Shown piece after piece: positions 9,991-22,333 of a stretch of DNA of 64,000 nt; the stretch's first letter is position 1, and every line of letters starts with the position of its first letter. Below the pieces are notes generated by a model. It did not search any database, was not told the DNA's origin, and saw only the letters and a list, made by a program, of their open reading frames with translations. The stretch is from Lunularia cruciata. Its lineage: Eukaryota; Streptophyta; Marchantiopsida; Lunulariales; Lunulariaceae. The position numbers and the translations under genes were made by a program. The stretch covers positions 66,464,001-66,528,000 of the forward strand of contig OX419757.1 in NCBI GenBank assembly GCA_948567375.1, given 5' to 3'.

Positions 9991-11480
9991 CATGCATTCA
10001 TGGACATATCAGGACTTCTTATCATTTTTCTTAGCTGCCCGGGACTGTTCAGCCTTCGTGCTCTTTATCTTCCTTGCCACAGGTTTGTGTTTTGTATTCT
10101 TTTTCCGTTTCCTTCGGGATGATATATACATACATGCGAGCGAACATCTTATTGATGAATAGTACCCAAACCTTTGAATATTGAATATATATAAAATCTT
10201 GCAATCTTAGTTTAATATTAAAAGAGCACTTCAGAACATTACAGGTTCTTTTGCCCGCATCACCCGGAAGAACTTTGATACGACCTTATCTAGACTTGTT
10301 CATTGGTAAGCTCGATTCTATCTAGACTTATTCCTAGCATTATCTGTACTCAATTGACTTCGGGTTCTCACAACAAAAAATATAAATAGTAGCCTGAAGG
10401 GAAAGAGGAAGGGATATGAAGCACCAAGTATAAGGCCCAATAGTACCAAACGACCAAAGACAAAGACATACACTAGTAGGTACTCAAGAACCAGTAAGGA
10501 AAAAGCATCCCAATAGCAAGCACCAAAGAAACTAAGGAAGAGGTGGTCTACTCCTAAACTTTTTAATAGAGGTACTCCAATGGTATATCTGATAAGTTGG
10601 GACTGAGGACCCTAGTTGTATTGGGTGTACCTATTTCAGCCACTTGTCAGCAAAGAGCAATACCTGAGCACCTTACAAAGTGACTGATACGTGTTGTGAG
10701 TTATAGGATGTGATCATGGCTAGAGAGACAGCCAATGCTCCTCTCCTCTGCAAAGAACCTCATGCTACATCCCCAAGGACACCATCAAAATGGTGATGTT
10801 GGCCCAACAATCTCAATTGCTAGACGGACAAAGGTATACGAGTATAGCCAGGGTGTGTAGTGGTACTCCTTGCCCCTAGAGTCAATGGTCACTGCTACTC
10901 CTACCTATACATCTACTTGTTGTCAAAGACTTTGGTTGTAGAGGGTTTATTACCACCGTATCATGCAAGACATGGTGACCATCCATGAAAGTAACTATAT
11001 CTGCTTGCACCAGAACAGATAGTGGATCCTAGTAGACCCAACCATTGCCTCAATCTGACCTGAGCCTGTGTAGCTAGTAAGATCTGAGTGACTGTATCCT
11101 AAACTACATCACATACTCCAATGGGCTCCCCACATACTGCATATCTATAGAAAGTGTATCCCTTTCATGTCCAAGGGGACTCAAATGTGCATGGTCCAGA
11201 AACCCTATGAGAGCTAGATGTGGGAGACCCAACCTCAATTGAAGTGCAGTGATAAACTCCTCAGAATTGAAATGGAAGTGGTCACTAGATCTCTAAGATA
11301 TCGCAAATAGACATGACCTTCACTCTAAGATATCTAACTGCGCAGTTTTTGTTTGGTACCTCGATAATTAATACAAATGTCTGACGGATGTCAATATACT
11401 TCTTATCTGAGTGCTCCTTTAAATGAAAGGACATCAGGCTCATCTTCTCCTTATCGTAGGCTTGACTTTACACCCTCTAG
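9991..11480. other. no supported gene
   Basis: Apart from a short stretch after P1, this region has no reading frame, motif or repeat I can support. It is less AT-rich than the spacers further on. Parts may be old retroelement 3' sequence beyond the copia LTR at 11750-12052. Confidence 0.4.
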
Positions 11481-11483
11481 ACC

Positions 11484-11726
11484 CTAAAGTTTCAACTCAT
11501 TGTGCTTCATTTGTAATTCAAGCAATTGCCCTCCTTCCTTTAGCATCTCCTCAAAGAAGTTCCATGCCTCTTCTAGCACCTTGAGTTGGTCTTCTTCAAT
11601 GTGCTTGGTCTGAGTTCTCCATTTGGCCTTTGTGCTTCCAGCATTTGGAGACTCTATGCATGTTTGGCCTTTTCTTCTTCCACTTCGTTGGTGAGGCGTG
11701 CCAATTTCAATACCACCTGATTTCAA
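11484..11726 (-). pseudogene. coiled-coil ORF fragment
   Basis: An 80-codon minus-strand frame ends in a heptad-like, glutamate-rich helix (HIEEDQLKVLEEAWNFFEEM, then LLELQMKHNELKL). It resembles in character the coiled-coil ORFs next to LTRs elsewhere in the window, but I see no clear alignment. It lies downstream of the copia LTR fragment. Probably a retroelement remnant. Confidence 0.35.
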
Positions 11727-11749
11727 TACCCTTGCATATATATTTTTAA

Positions 11750-12052
11750 GGTTACCACTCGAGCATGTCTCTCTTCAAAGCACTCCAAGTGTGTCAAGAA
11801 ACTAGTAGTACACACAAGAGAGAAAGTGGGGATAACCAAGATCTAGGTAGGCAGCACTCCCTAGTATATATACAGATCTCAAAACACTTTGCAACCCACA
11901 AAGAAGGGTAGCACCAAGAACCTAGTGCACCACATAGGCAGCGGCTTTCTAACCAACTCTGCAACAAGTATACTAAGTGGGCATGCAATGCTATACAAGT
12001 TCAGTCTTACTCTGAACTAGTTCACACCTGTAGAGAGCTTGGAGTCTCAACA
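11750..12052 (-). repeat. 3' LTR start of copia element C1
   Basis: Reading on the minus strand, the purine tract TTGAGGGGGAT (12053-12063) is followed at 12052 by TGTTGAGACTCC. This is the usual polypurine tract and LTR start of plant copia elements. A TATATATA-like box lies near 11870. The lower end of the LTR is not clear, so 11750 is approximate. Confidence 0.65.
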
Positions 12053-14720
12053 ATCCCCCTCAAGCTCTTATCAATACAATGTACACCTAATTGATCTTGG
12101 AAGACATGAAATGTGTCTCCAGGGAAAGCTTCTGTAAATATGTTAGCTACGTACCCATCTGTACATAGAAATATGAGATCTATCTCACCTGCTAGTACCT
12201 TCTCCCCAGTGAAGTGATGTTGTATCTCAATGTGTTTCTTCCTACAATGGAACAAGGATTATTTGTAAGCCTAAAACTACCCCTGTTATCTGCATAGATA
12301 ACACTTGCATCGGAGACAAAATTACCAATGTTAGCGAGTAATCTTTGAAGCCAGATTTCTTTGCATGCACAACTGGTCACACCTCAGTATTTTGACTCAC
12401 AAGAAGACAATGATGTTGTAGCTTGCTTCTTTCATGACAATCTAAAAATTGCACTTCCCAACCTGAAAGCATAACCAAACGTGGATCACTTTTCCTAAGT
12501 ACTCCCTGACCAAGCTGCATTTGTAAACCCACACAATTGCACACTCTCTATGGTTACATAATGAAGTCTAAACTGTAGAGAGAGAGCTACATGTACTGCA
12601 TGATTGCCCAAATTGCATCAAGATGTGGCTTTTGAGGAGTCTGCATGAATTGACTCACAAGTCCCATAACATAGCTTAATTCTGGCCTAGTGATAGTGAG
12701 ATAGATCAAACTCCCCACCATCTACATATACATAATTGTATCTTTGAGAAGCTCCTCCTCAACAGGTATCAACTTCAAATTCTGCTCTAAGGGATTGAAG
12801 ATCAGTCTACGAGCCATCAAACCATACTTGGCAAGCATATCAATAGCATATTGTATTGTAATAGCCACATATTCTCACCATCCTTGATGAACTCAACTGC
12901 AAAGGAAATATCTCAAGTCCCCAACCTGAACTGTCTTGAACTTAACCTGCAACCTATGCTTAATTTGCTAAATCTGCTTCTCACAACTCATGCTCAATAT
13001 CAAATCATTGACATAGATTATAATGACAATGCAACAATTCATTGTACTTAGCACATAGAGTGAGGAATATGAATCCCACACTCTGAACCCAAATTTCTGC
13101 AACACACCAATGACTTTATTGTACCAAGTTCTAAGAACTTGCTTGAGTCCATATAAGCCATCTACAATCTGCATACTCTAGCTGAAAGACTTGGGTTTTC
13201 ATACACCATTGGTTGCATCATATACACCTCTTCTTGAAGATCTCCATTCAAGAATGCATAGTCAATAGCATACTAAGGTAAACTGCACACGCAAGGGCTT
13301 CTTCCTAGAAGGTTTAGGCACATGAGTCTTGTTTAGGATAGCGCACATATCCTCTATGATATGTTGATTCTTGCATTCTGCAACTCCATTCTATAATAGA
13401 CTATAACTACAACTTTGTTGGTGTTGAATATTGTGATGTTGTTGAAATGTTGTGAATTCTATAGATAGGTAGTTACTTCTTCCATCTTATCTGAACTGAA
13501 GCATATGGTGTCCAGATTGCTTCTCTACAAGGGTCTTATAGGTTTGGAAGACAGAAAACACCTCAAATTTCTGCTTCAAGAAATACACCCAAGTCAATTT
13601 GGAGAAATCATCAATGAAGGACACAAAATACTAAGAACCATTCAAGCTGGATGTAGAAGCTATCCATACATCCTTATGCACCAACTCAAGTAGTTTGGTG
13701 GCACATCTACCTTGGTGATTAAAGGGCTTCCCAGCTTGTTTTTTGAGCTAACAAGCAAGGCAAATCTTTGCACTATCACTTCATGTAAATTATGGAAGAA
13801 TTGTAACTATAGTAGTGTTTGGTAGATTCTTTAGCTTCTAGAAATTCATGTGGCCAAGAAGCTTATGCCAAATCTGCATATCAATCACTTGTGATCTACT
13901 CTATCAATACATTGCTACCTAAATCTGAGGCATTGGGATATCTAGTTTCAACAACTACCACATCTAGTCCCTATAACTATCATTTTCCCCATAGTTATAC
14001 TCAGAATCACACAATCATTTGGAGTAAATAGAATCTGATAATTAGACTCTACTAGTTGTCCTATTGAGACAAGATTGCAAGTGATAGTTGGTGCGAAGAG
14101 AACATCACGTAATGCAGAAATCTTGGACTTTGAGGTAGCAACAATCACTTTAACCTTATGAGTGATAGGATGTTGGGTATCATTGCCTATAACAACAACC
14201 ACAGGACGTGTAACTGGTTCAAGATTATTGAACCAATCTTGATGAGTGGTCATGTGATTGCTATCACTCAAATCATGTACCACTCCTCAACAGGTTGCAC
14301 CATAGTCCCCATGACATAGGTCATTTTCACCATGCTCTCTTCTTCAAGATCATCACAGTTGTCATAATCACAAGTTGCAAACTTTTTTTTAGCAATATAC
14401 CCTCAAGCAATATTATGGTGTTGTTCCCACTTGTGACAATTATGAACAAAGTGGATCTAGTGGCCTTTTGCACCACAATGGTTAGAACACCTAGGGGGAA
14501 TGAATCCTTTTCTCTGGTTTGAATTTTGACTCTATTGTGGTTGGGCAGGTCTATGAGTCTGGTAGCAACTTGAAGGCTAATATTGATGCGGATGTCCATG
14601 ACACCTTTGCCATTACCATTGGGTTGAAACATCTTATGTCCAAAAACACATTAGCCTTCTTGACCTCTACTTTGACTTGCATAAAAAGGCTGATCTTGCT
14701 ATTGCAAATTGGAGGAAGAT
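12053..14720 (-). pseudogene. Ty1/copia gag-pol remnant (element C1)
   Basis: Minus-strand order: a degenerate zinc knuckle (CSNHCGAKGH, about 14470), the copia protease region with DHMTTHQDWFNN and LRDVLFAPTITCNLVSI (14030-14283), heavily broken integrase (about 13300-13950), and reverse transcriptase with LYGLKQVLRTWYNK and YVNDLIL (12990-13160). The RT motif should be YVDD, so a catalytic Asp is now Asn. RNase H and the C-terminal KHIEIQHHF motif follow (12022-12380). Gag before the zinc knuckle is nearly absent: only about 230 bases separate it from the LTR block at 14720. That suggests a deletion or recombination. Dead copy. Confidence 0.88.
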
Positions 14721-15279
14721 GTGACAACACAACAAGTATCACTTTGCAGTAATCAGTAAGTAACTGTTCATTCCCACAAAGATATTGGTCAAGAATGGTC
14801 AGATATGAAGTGAAATGTCACAAAGTAATCCTTCTTGATTTCTCTTTAATCTCTTGGGTAGAAACCACACAAAAAAGAGAGTAAGAAGTGTTCAATTTGC
14901 AGTCTTGTCACAAAGTAACAATAACCATAATCACAATTCCTGAAATTCTTTCCAAATTGACACTGATTGTGAAGATTCAGTTCTCATGAAGAAGGCTACT
15001 TCACCATGAAGTGACTTCATCTTGGAAATTGTGTTCCATCCCTCCATTGAAGGCACAACTTCCTCAGTCAAAGTTACTTCACATCCATCCAACATTGTGA
15101 TCAAAATTGCAAAAAATTTCAACACTACAATTCCTCAAAAATTTGTCAAGGCATTACCTTGCTTGCACTCCACTCAGGATCAATCACACAAAATCAGAGC
15201 TATAGAATCCAACATCTAACACACTCAAACTGCAATTTGAATTTATCCAAACACTCACAAACACCCTTTTCAATCTATA

Positions 15280-15377
15280 TCCCTTGATATAGAAAAAATG
15301 ACAAAAGATGTTTCTTTTAAACATATATTTATTGATCAGCTAGACAAAACTTCACCTTTTAAAGAAAAAGTTCAAAA
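15280..15377 (+). other. AT-rich segment joined to the chlB piece, possibly also plastid-derived
   Basis: Next to the chlB piece, a plus-strand frame reads IEKMTKDVSFKHIF and continues lysine-rich to about 15377 with no stop. It belongs to the same block absent from the LTR copy at 44742-45460. Its lysine-rich, AT-rich look would fit a plastid gene such as ycf1, but I do not recognise it. Confidence 0.3.
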
Positions 15378-15479
15378 AAAAGGCCTATAACCTAAAGGAA
15401 AATTTTGAATATGAACTGGTGAAGAAATTACTCCACAGGGAATATCAAGACGTTTACCAATATGACGTTCCATTTGAGT
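15378..15479 (-). pseudogene. chlB: plastid chlB fragment in nuclear DNA (NUPT)
   Basis: Thirty-four uninterrupted codons on the minus strand read [17 protein letters not shown] and then a stretch ending [10 protein letters not shown] recognise this as the conserved internal region of ChlB, a subunit of the light-independent protochlorophyllide reductase that works in the plastid. Codon use is AT-rich, as in plastid genes. The match stops abruptly after GYRPF. It is far too short to function. Both ends coincide with the extra block inside an LTR, so it is most simply a nuclear insertion of plastid DNA. I could not run an alignment. Confidence 0.78.
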
Positions 15480-15799
15480 ACACACAAGATTGATATTTGG
15501 AATTAAGCTGAAATGATGAGCATTGAGTTGCAACACTTTGCTTTACTCAACTTTGGAAATATAATAATGAACAAAATTACATTGTGAATGTCTCCTTTAA
15601 ATAGGTCAAGCACTCAATAGGTATTTAAAGTACCTAAACCGCTTCAATTGCTACATTACAAATCCATAGATCCAAAAACTCACTTCTCTTCTTAAAATCT
15701 ACCTCTTTAGATCTAAAACCTGTACTCCCAATCCAATCTGATGTCGATTTCTACTTCAGCTTCTACAACCAAAATACCATTCTCAAATGATTAAAAGTC

Positions 15800-17590
15800 T
15801 TAGATTTAAAAGATAAACAATAGAGTAAGAATTTTAAATTCTTACTTTGGAATAAAGAAAAGAAATGGATAGCATTCTAATTTTACAATGTTAGAATTAT
15901 AACAAAAATTTAGATTTTAGATTTTAGAAATTTTAGAGATTTTAGAGATTTTAGATTTCAAGATAAATACAGAATTTGATTTCATAGTGTTATTTTTCAA
16001 ATGAAAGTGGGAAAAAAAAATATTCTTATTCTAAATTGCTAGAAGTAGAATATTCATGATAAATAATAGGATTCTAAAATTTTAATCTTTGTTAAAGAAT
16101 CTTACTTTCAAATGAATAGACTTTGAGATCCTAAGGATAAAAAAATAAAGATATTAGATAGGATTGCTTGCTTAGATAAATACAAGTGGTAATTTATGTT
16201 TCTAATTTAGAACAAAGACATGTTGAAATGTTAACATTTTAATTTTACCGTGCTCAAGAAAGAATGCTCATAAAAATACTAAAATTATAATCTTAATTTT
16301 AAATGTGTGATTTTAGATTCTTACTTCCATAATAACGAGATTTTAGATTCCAAAGCTTAAGAACAAAAGTAGATATGATATTATAATTTGGAATGAAGAC
16401 AATAATATATTATTTGAGAGAACAAATATAAACAAAAGTAAGATTCTAAAGTTGCCAAATTATGCTAATCTCTAAAAATAAGATTCTAGAATGTCACTTT
16501 GAAATAAATGCAATTTTAGAATTTCTAAGATAATTAAAAAATGAGATGTCAAAATTGTACTTTAGACTTAAAAAAATGAAGAGAGATTTTAAAACTATAC
16601 TTAGGAATGAATTTGATTGGATAGTTTATGATATTTGTAGAAAAAAAAGACTTCATAATCCCACCTTGGAGTAGCAATTTAATACCATTGCAAATCTGGA
16701 GGAGTTTTGGATTATAAAATATTTGAAATATTATTATTTAAACCAAGACCAAAGTAAAATAATTAACATGAAAAAAATATGTTGAGATTTTTTACTTATT
16801 ACCTCTGACTATTGATTAATTAGCTGCAAATATAGTTTTTCTCATATCACATAACTCAATTGAATATCAGCTTATTATTCATACTCAATTGGATAATATG
16901 ATAAGAAAATTTTAGTAGATAGTCCAATGTGAAGCAGTAGAGATGATTCTTTTGATAATTAATAAAAATTGGATTAAAATATTACTTCCTTTTTAAATGT
17001 GATTTATATTTTGAAATTTTTTCTTATGGAATAAAATAAAAACCTCAATAAAGTAAAGTTATTCAGATTCCAAGAATTGTTGTAATTCCCACTAGTGGAT
17101 GATAATCTCTATCTTTTGGTCTCATTAATAATTTGGTCGATTTCTTACTGGATATGGAGCTTCAAATGGTTAATATGATTCTTTTGTAAATTTTTTAAGG
17201 AAGAAAAATTATACTTCTATTAATCCTTATGAAAAAAAATTTAAATCTATTTTTATGGCTATGTGAAGCTTGAAGAATAAGACATACAGTTTGAAAATTT
17301 TCACAAAAAAATATGAGAAGAGTATGATGTAGATAGATAAGATTTTTGGAAGTCTAATTTGAATCTTGATTTCTACTAACATCGATTTATATTTATTATT
17401 ATTTATTGAAATATATAAGAAATAATGATATTTGTAATATCTTAGAAGTAATTTTTATTTAACCTCAATCAATTCATACGATTCAAAGTATACACGTTTT
17501 ATATTTAAGATTGCTTGATGGTCTTTTTATACTGCAAAACTTTCACTAATTGGAGTAAAACTCTTAACCAGATTAATACAGGATAAATAT
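15800..17590. other. AT-rich spacer, no gene
   Basis: Long runs of simple AT-rich sequence, with a short degenerate TTTTAGA repeat near 15910-15960. Frames are short and closed. No RNA gene or element was recognised. Confidence 0.6.
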
Positions 17591-17668
17591 TTTGTTTTAT
17601 TTTATTTTATACATTTTTTACCAATTTATATAACTAGCCATGTTGGGGATAGAAAAATTCTGTCTTTG

Positions 17669-17809
17669 ATGCGTCGTTGTTTAGAGCATGTTTTAGGGAA
17701 TCGATTGTTTGAGCAAGGCAAGTACGATCTCGATCTGGCTTTATATAAATTAGAGAAAGAGCAAGACCTAATTAAGGTGATGAATGAACCACCAAGCTTT
17801 GCGAGCTAA
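17669..17809 (+). CDS. small ORF, unknown, possible exon
   Basis: Forty-six codons from the ATG at 17669 to TAA at 17807-17809; the frame is also open upstream to about 17590. The product starts MRRCLEHVLGNRLFEQGK and goes on with a charged helix (YKLEKEQDLIKVMNE). It stands out from the AT-rich spacer by its protein-like composition. I recognise no family. It might be an exon of the same decayed gene as the open segments at 18093-18673. Confidence 0.3.
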   Translation: MRRCLEHVLGNRLFEQGKYDLDLALYKLEKEQDLIKVMNEPPSFAS

Positions 17810-18092
17810 TAGTATGTATTTTAATTTCATTCGCTGACTTAAGATGTCCAGTGTGACATGTCCTCTTAAGGCTCGCATACAAGGGTACTCGTATTCCAAA
17901 GAAAGATTTTTCATATACAAGGATATTAGATTGTCTAACGCGTTTGTGCTTAAATTGAATCAAGGATATCACTTACATAAGAAACACGTATTGAAGAAAA
18001 TCATATTGCCCATACTATTGCAAAACCGAATATAACTATGCTTGTACATCCTATCTAACAGTATCACGGAGTACCGTACAGTTCATTCGTAG

Positions 18093-18308
18093 GCGGGCAG
18101 ATTCATTAGGATTCTTGAAGGGTCGTTTCTACTATTGATTCTGCAAGAAACACTACATACTTGTCAACGGAGAGAATTCTCGGACTTTTGTGCAGACTTG
18201 GTTAATCGGTTGAAACAAAAATCGAATGACGAATTAGTCAGCTCTATGTGTGATTCTTTAAGTGCCATAAGGACATTTATTCTAAGGTCCAAGATTGTAG
18301 CACTTTAA
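18093..18308 (+). pseudogene. open segment, unknown, possible exon
   Basis: Seventy-one codons are open from just after a TAG at 18090-18092 to TAA at 18306-18308. The second half (FCADLVNRLKQKSNDELV, then MCDSLSAIRTFILRSK) looks like amphipathic helices. There is no early Met. Weak evidence; listed as part of a possible multi-exon host gene. Confidence 0.25.
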
Positions 18309-18423
18309 CGACAACTTTTCAGCACGTTCGCACACAAGATACAGCTCCACAAATGCCCCAAAAGTCTTCGAAGCACCCCCGGGCTAGCCCTTCAGACCCC
18401 ACCAGCTCCGGTCTGCCACAATC

Positions 18424-18673
18424 ATGACTCTCTTCAGAAGCATCAAGTTAGAGCTTCTTGAATCAGGGGGATGTGCAGAAGACTTTGACGAGGTTACAAT
18501 TTGTGAGTTGGATCAGTATTCAGGGAAGATGAACGACGAGATCTCAAGTCCATAATCACATGTGCTTAACTTGCAGAGCTGCTGAAGATTGAGGGGTTCT
18601 CTCACTTTGTCAACAGTGTATACATGAAGGAGATTGTGTCGGTTCGACTTACCACCAAACATGGCCCTTTGAG
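18424..18673 (+). other. candidate exons with splice-site-like borders
   Basis: A 43-codon frame from ATG 18424 to TAA 18553-18555 reads MTLFRSIKLELLESGG and then acidic residues. From 18577 to 18673 a second frame (LLKIEGFSHFVNSVYMKEIV) is bordered by TTGCAG before 18577 and GTAACT after 18673, both good plant splice shapes. These may be pieces of one old or real gene. No family recognised. Confidence 0.25.
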
Positions 18674-18679
18674 GTAACT

Positions 18680-20390
18680 CCCCTGACAGGTACATGTCCT
18701 TCAGACAACTTGCAACACTCTCCCGTCACCAGTTTCAATCACTATATGTATAATTCGAATCATTACATATCTAATTTCATAGGACGACGCTGCTAGCTCA
18801 GGACCGCATCCATGTTAATACATGAATTCATCTTCATAAATAATAAGAAGATAGAATATATCCTCTTATCTTGGGCTTTGTCCAGGTGACCAATTAGATG
18901 AAACAGAAACTCAGATGATTTTAACATATTATCTGATTTATTTTTCTGAGTAGTTATTTGATTGGGGACCAGATTGCGAGGTAATCCAGTCGTGATCTGA
19001 GCTCGAGGAGAGCATCTGAATCACCGAGGATCAAAGCTGCTGATGAGGCGACCACAAGCAAAGATCTCAACTTTTGCAGGTGCTATGCAATCTCCAAACT
19101 CCCCTATCTCGCCAGGAGTCAGACATTGTTGCTAGCGAGCATTTTCTATTTTCATATGACGGTGATGCACTTGAAGAAGATTGAATGAAAGAATTTAAAA
19201 TTTTTTTTGTTTCTTCATGAAATGCGTTTTTTTACCTATAGGAATGTAAACTCGGACTTGCACCAACAACATTCATTCATTGTTCAAGTTTTTAATATTC
19301 TTATTTTTATTTATAAAAGGTCAAGATGGAATTTCCGCCGTCAAACACATTCATTGTTCAAGTTCTTAATATTCTTAACTTTAATCGTGTATAGTCAAAA
19401 TCAAGGATGTAGTTCTATGAACTCAAGTGTTGTGAACTCCTCTGCAGAAGTTGACTAAATCCTCGTATTTGAATTTCTCAGATATTAAGTAGTGTATGAA
19501 CTAATGTGAGGAGAGTAAAATACATAGAAGGCAAAGGTTGAGTGCTCATACGATACTTCAGACGTTACTATGAAATGATTTAAAAACTAAATAGTTTTGT
19601 GCTTAAACTACCTCTGATCCCTTTCGCAACACTCTCTTTTTTGCACCTTTGTCTCGTGCTCATTTTCCCCTTTTACACTTCGTAGTGCCTTGTACATTTT
19701 TGACTTCTTCCCTCGAGGTATACTATTGCGCCTTCTGGTCCATTTCCCTTTCACCTTGCAAGTAGCTGAATGCTTTAACATATTTAAAATAGTTAAGATA
19801 GACCCCTTTTGCTTTGCGATTTGTCCCGTTCAACAACTTGCTCTCGTGTGTCAGAATGCCACCAAAGTCTTCGTGTGTATCCGACTACTCCAGCCGTAAC
19901 CAAACGCTTCTTTCGACACAGCCCATTCGGCTGTGAGGACGAATCAAACGGAGACCAAGAGCTTCTTTAGACATCGCCCATGCTGTTGTGACCTCCCTTA
20001 GCCAATCCTGGCAAATGCACAATCAGGTTTTCGTCAGCGGGAATCAAACGAAGAAACTCGTCTCTGCCACTGCTACTCTACAGCGACTGCGCGGTGAGCC
20101 TTTACAGTACATACTTAGCCGAACCAGACTAAACGATATTGAACGGAGACTTTGAGGGTCGCCAAGAGAGAATCTAGTCAGAGCCAGGACAGTTGGTGGA
20201 TTAGTATGTTATGCATACGGGCGTCATAGGTTGAAAGAAAAAAAACACATAGAGAACAATTAAAACAGATAAAAAAAGTCATTGCTCGAATCATGTGCCC
20301 AAATTGGACCACTACTTATCAAAGTCAACGTGATTATAACGTTCATTGGGAAGTTCTCTGCACAGAACAGGTCTGACGTCAACTGGAATC
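18680..20390. other. no supported gene
   Basis: Mixed-composition spacer. Only short frames occur, for example 19207-19458 and 20015-20155, with no motif I would rely on. Confidence 0.45.
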
Positions 20391-20399
20391 AAGAATGCG

Positions 20400-20620
20400 T
20401 GTGCTTATATTATAGACTCTATTGGGGTCCTATGGTACCTTTTTTTTTCTCTCCCTTGATGGGGTTTTCTCTTCTTTCATTTTGAATCCATGTGCTTATA
20501 TTATAGACTCTATTGGGGCTTAGCCCCATGTTACCTTTTTTGTCTCTCCCTTGTACGGCTGGATGGGGTCTTCCCGTCCTTCATTTTTCTTACGCAGTCG
20601 CCTTTCCTCTCTTATATTAT
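20400..20620 (+). repeat. 91-bp tandem duplication and a dispersed motif
   Basis: A block starting GTGCTTATATTATAGACTCT at 20401 recurs at 20492, 91 bases on. After the second copy, GGTCTTCCCGTCCTTC and a CTACGC/TTACGC stretch (20568-20605) match 49705-49740 next to the P3 unit. Confidence 0.75.
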
Positions 20621-20739
20621 GTAGTCTACCCTGTTGACATGGGTGGCCTCGGGAGTGAGCGGAACTATACATTTGATGTAGAAAATATGCATTTAGACTT
20701 AAGAGATTTGAAAAGTTACACTTTTGTAAAAATGTAGAG

Positions 20740-22330
20740 AGAAAAGAAGAGGTTTGGAATTTTTTTATTAATTAGAATAAGATCAAATCCAATTTGTAAA
20801 TTGTGAATTATATCCGAGCAAAAGAATTAAATTTAGAAGTTATAAACTAATTTAATAAATATCTTAGAGAAAGAGATGAATGAAAACTAGGTCTACGAAT
20901 GCTGGAGACGGGGCGTTGGTTGTAAAATAAGACAGGGAGAGAAATCATCTCTACTCTTTTTCCCGTAAAATGAATAAGAAATGTCAACTTTGGGTACCTC
21001 CAAAATATGCTACTAACTTTCACAACTAAGTTATATGACTTAGGTTCATGTAAGTGAAGGGAAATTGGGACTCATGGTCTAGCTCCCATATGAGAATAAG
21101 GGGTTTAAAGTGGTGCAAAAACTAATATCCTTGTTTCTGATATTTGCTATATAATTCAATAAGTAACCAAAAAATAGCAATTTATTAAAACGAAACTGTA
21201 TCATTAGTATATATATCACTGAATAAATGTTAGGAAAAGTGGTGATATCATTTAGTCAAATATCTGAATTAGACACATCAAAATATTACCTTTATCAATT
21301 CATACATTCAATCAATACACATTATATGTAAGATAAACCATTGCTAGATATTTGTAATGCAAAGATCTAAGGATCGGAAATAAAACTCTCAACCAACTCA
21401 ATACAATATAAATGTTATAATGTTTATTCCCAAAAATGATATGTATATATGTACCCTGATATTTAACTAAAGATGTCAATTAGTGCAAAATCTGGTCAAA
21501 CCATTCTTTGATCTCAAATCTTTTACAAGACAATTTAAGCCCTTACATACTGAATGCAGACTCTGCGGTATTGACACCCCTGAAGTACCAGAGTGTGCAT
21601 GATAATACCTTGAGAGGCTTGATCGCATTCCAACCTTGAGGTTACTTGTTACTTTAATACCTTCCAAGGGCTTCTTATGTTATGTCATGCAAATGCTGAT
21701 GATTAAACTACGGATGCAAAGACGGGGTTAATACAAGTGCCCAATTGAAGCATACGTTGTTCACCTTCACTCTCTCCTGTAGTTTGTGATCGTGATGAAA
21801 GCTATCTGATATCTAATTCACTTGTTAATGTTTATAACCATTAGGCCATCGGAGATCTGTGTTGACACCTCTGTTCCCTCGTTCACCTGCATATTCTGGA
21901 TGGGAAATTTATTGTGGTGGAAAGCCTTGATACCAAGCGTAACACACAATCAAAGTCACCCATTCTTGTTGGAAAACGCACACTTGTTCTAGTAAACAGT
22001 ATAGATGCTCAAGCAACTGGATGATGCACGGCAGATTGCATTTGTCGTCATACAGATGTACTGTATGATTCAATAAGCCATGTTGGAACGTCCATTAAGC
22101 AGTATAGGAACTAAAGATACGTTGAGTTAGCGTGGTCACATTTGCTGCAAATATCAGTTAGAATTGCTCCTATTGTATTGATCGTGGATGCAAGTGAAGA
22201 ACCCGTCGTTTGAGAGATCTCATTCTCATCACAAGTATATAAAGGAACTTGAGGTCTCTATCAAGCAGGTTGCTGAACTCGACTGGATGGCTGACAACTC
22301 TCAAAACACCGTCTGAGAGGAAAGAGGTAG
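20740..22330. other. spacer upstream of P2, no gene
   Basis: AT-rich to about 21450, then more balanced. A stretch at 21280-21460 loosely resembles 17400-17600 (shared AAAACTCTCAACCA-like phrase), which may be an old dispersed repeat. No gene or RNA is supported. Confidence 0.4.
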
Positions 22331-22333
22331 GCT

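Larger units (their letters stand above)
14720..15800 (-). repeat. LTR of family alpha, inverted relative to 44742-45460, with an insertion
   Basis: On the minus strand, a TATTTAAAGGAG box (about 15600) is followed by sequence that matches 44755-45460 (plus) nearly end to end, down to TTGTCACAT at about 14720. The match is interrupted at about 15280-15480 by about 200 extra bases. These include the chlB-like piece. The 3' LTR of C1 at 12052 does not look like this family, so the copia coding region and this LTR may not be original partners. Confidence 0.65.

Noticed and set aside
20015-20155. 46-codon ORF with a GEPLQYIL phrase like the N-terminal domain of HemK/PrmC methyltransferases
   Set aside because: One short phrase, no catalytic NPPY motif nearby, no second copy. 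Chance is more likely.
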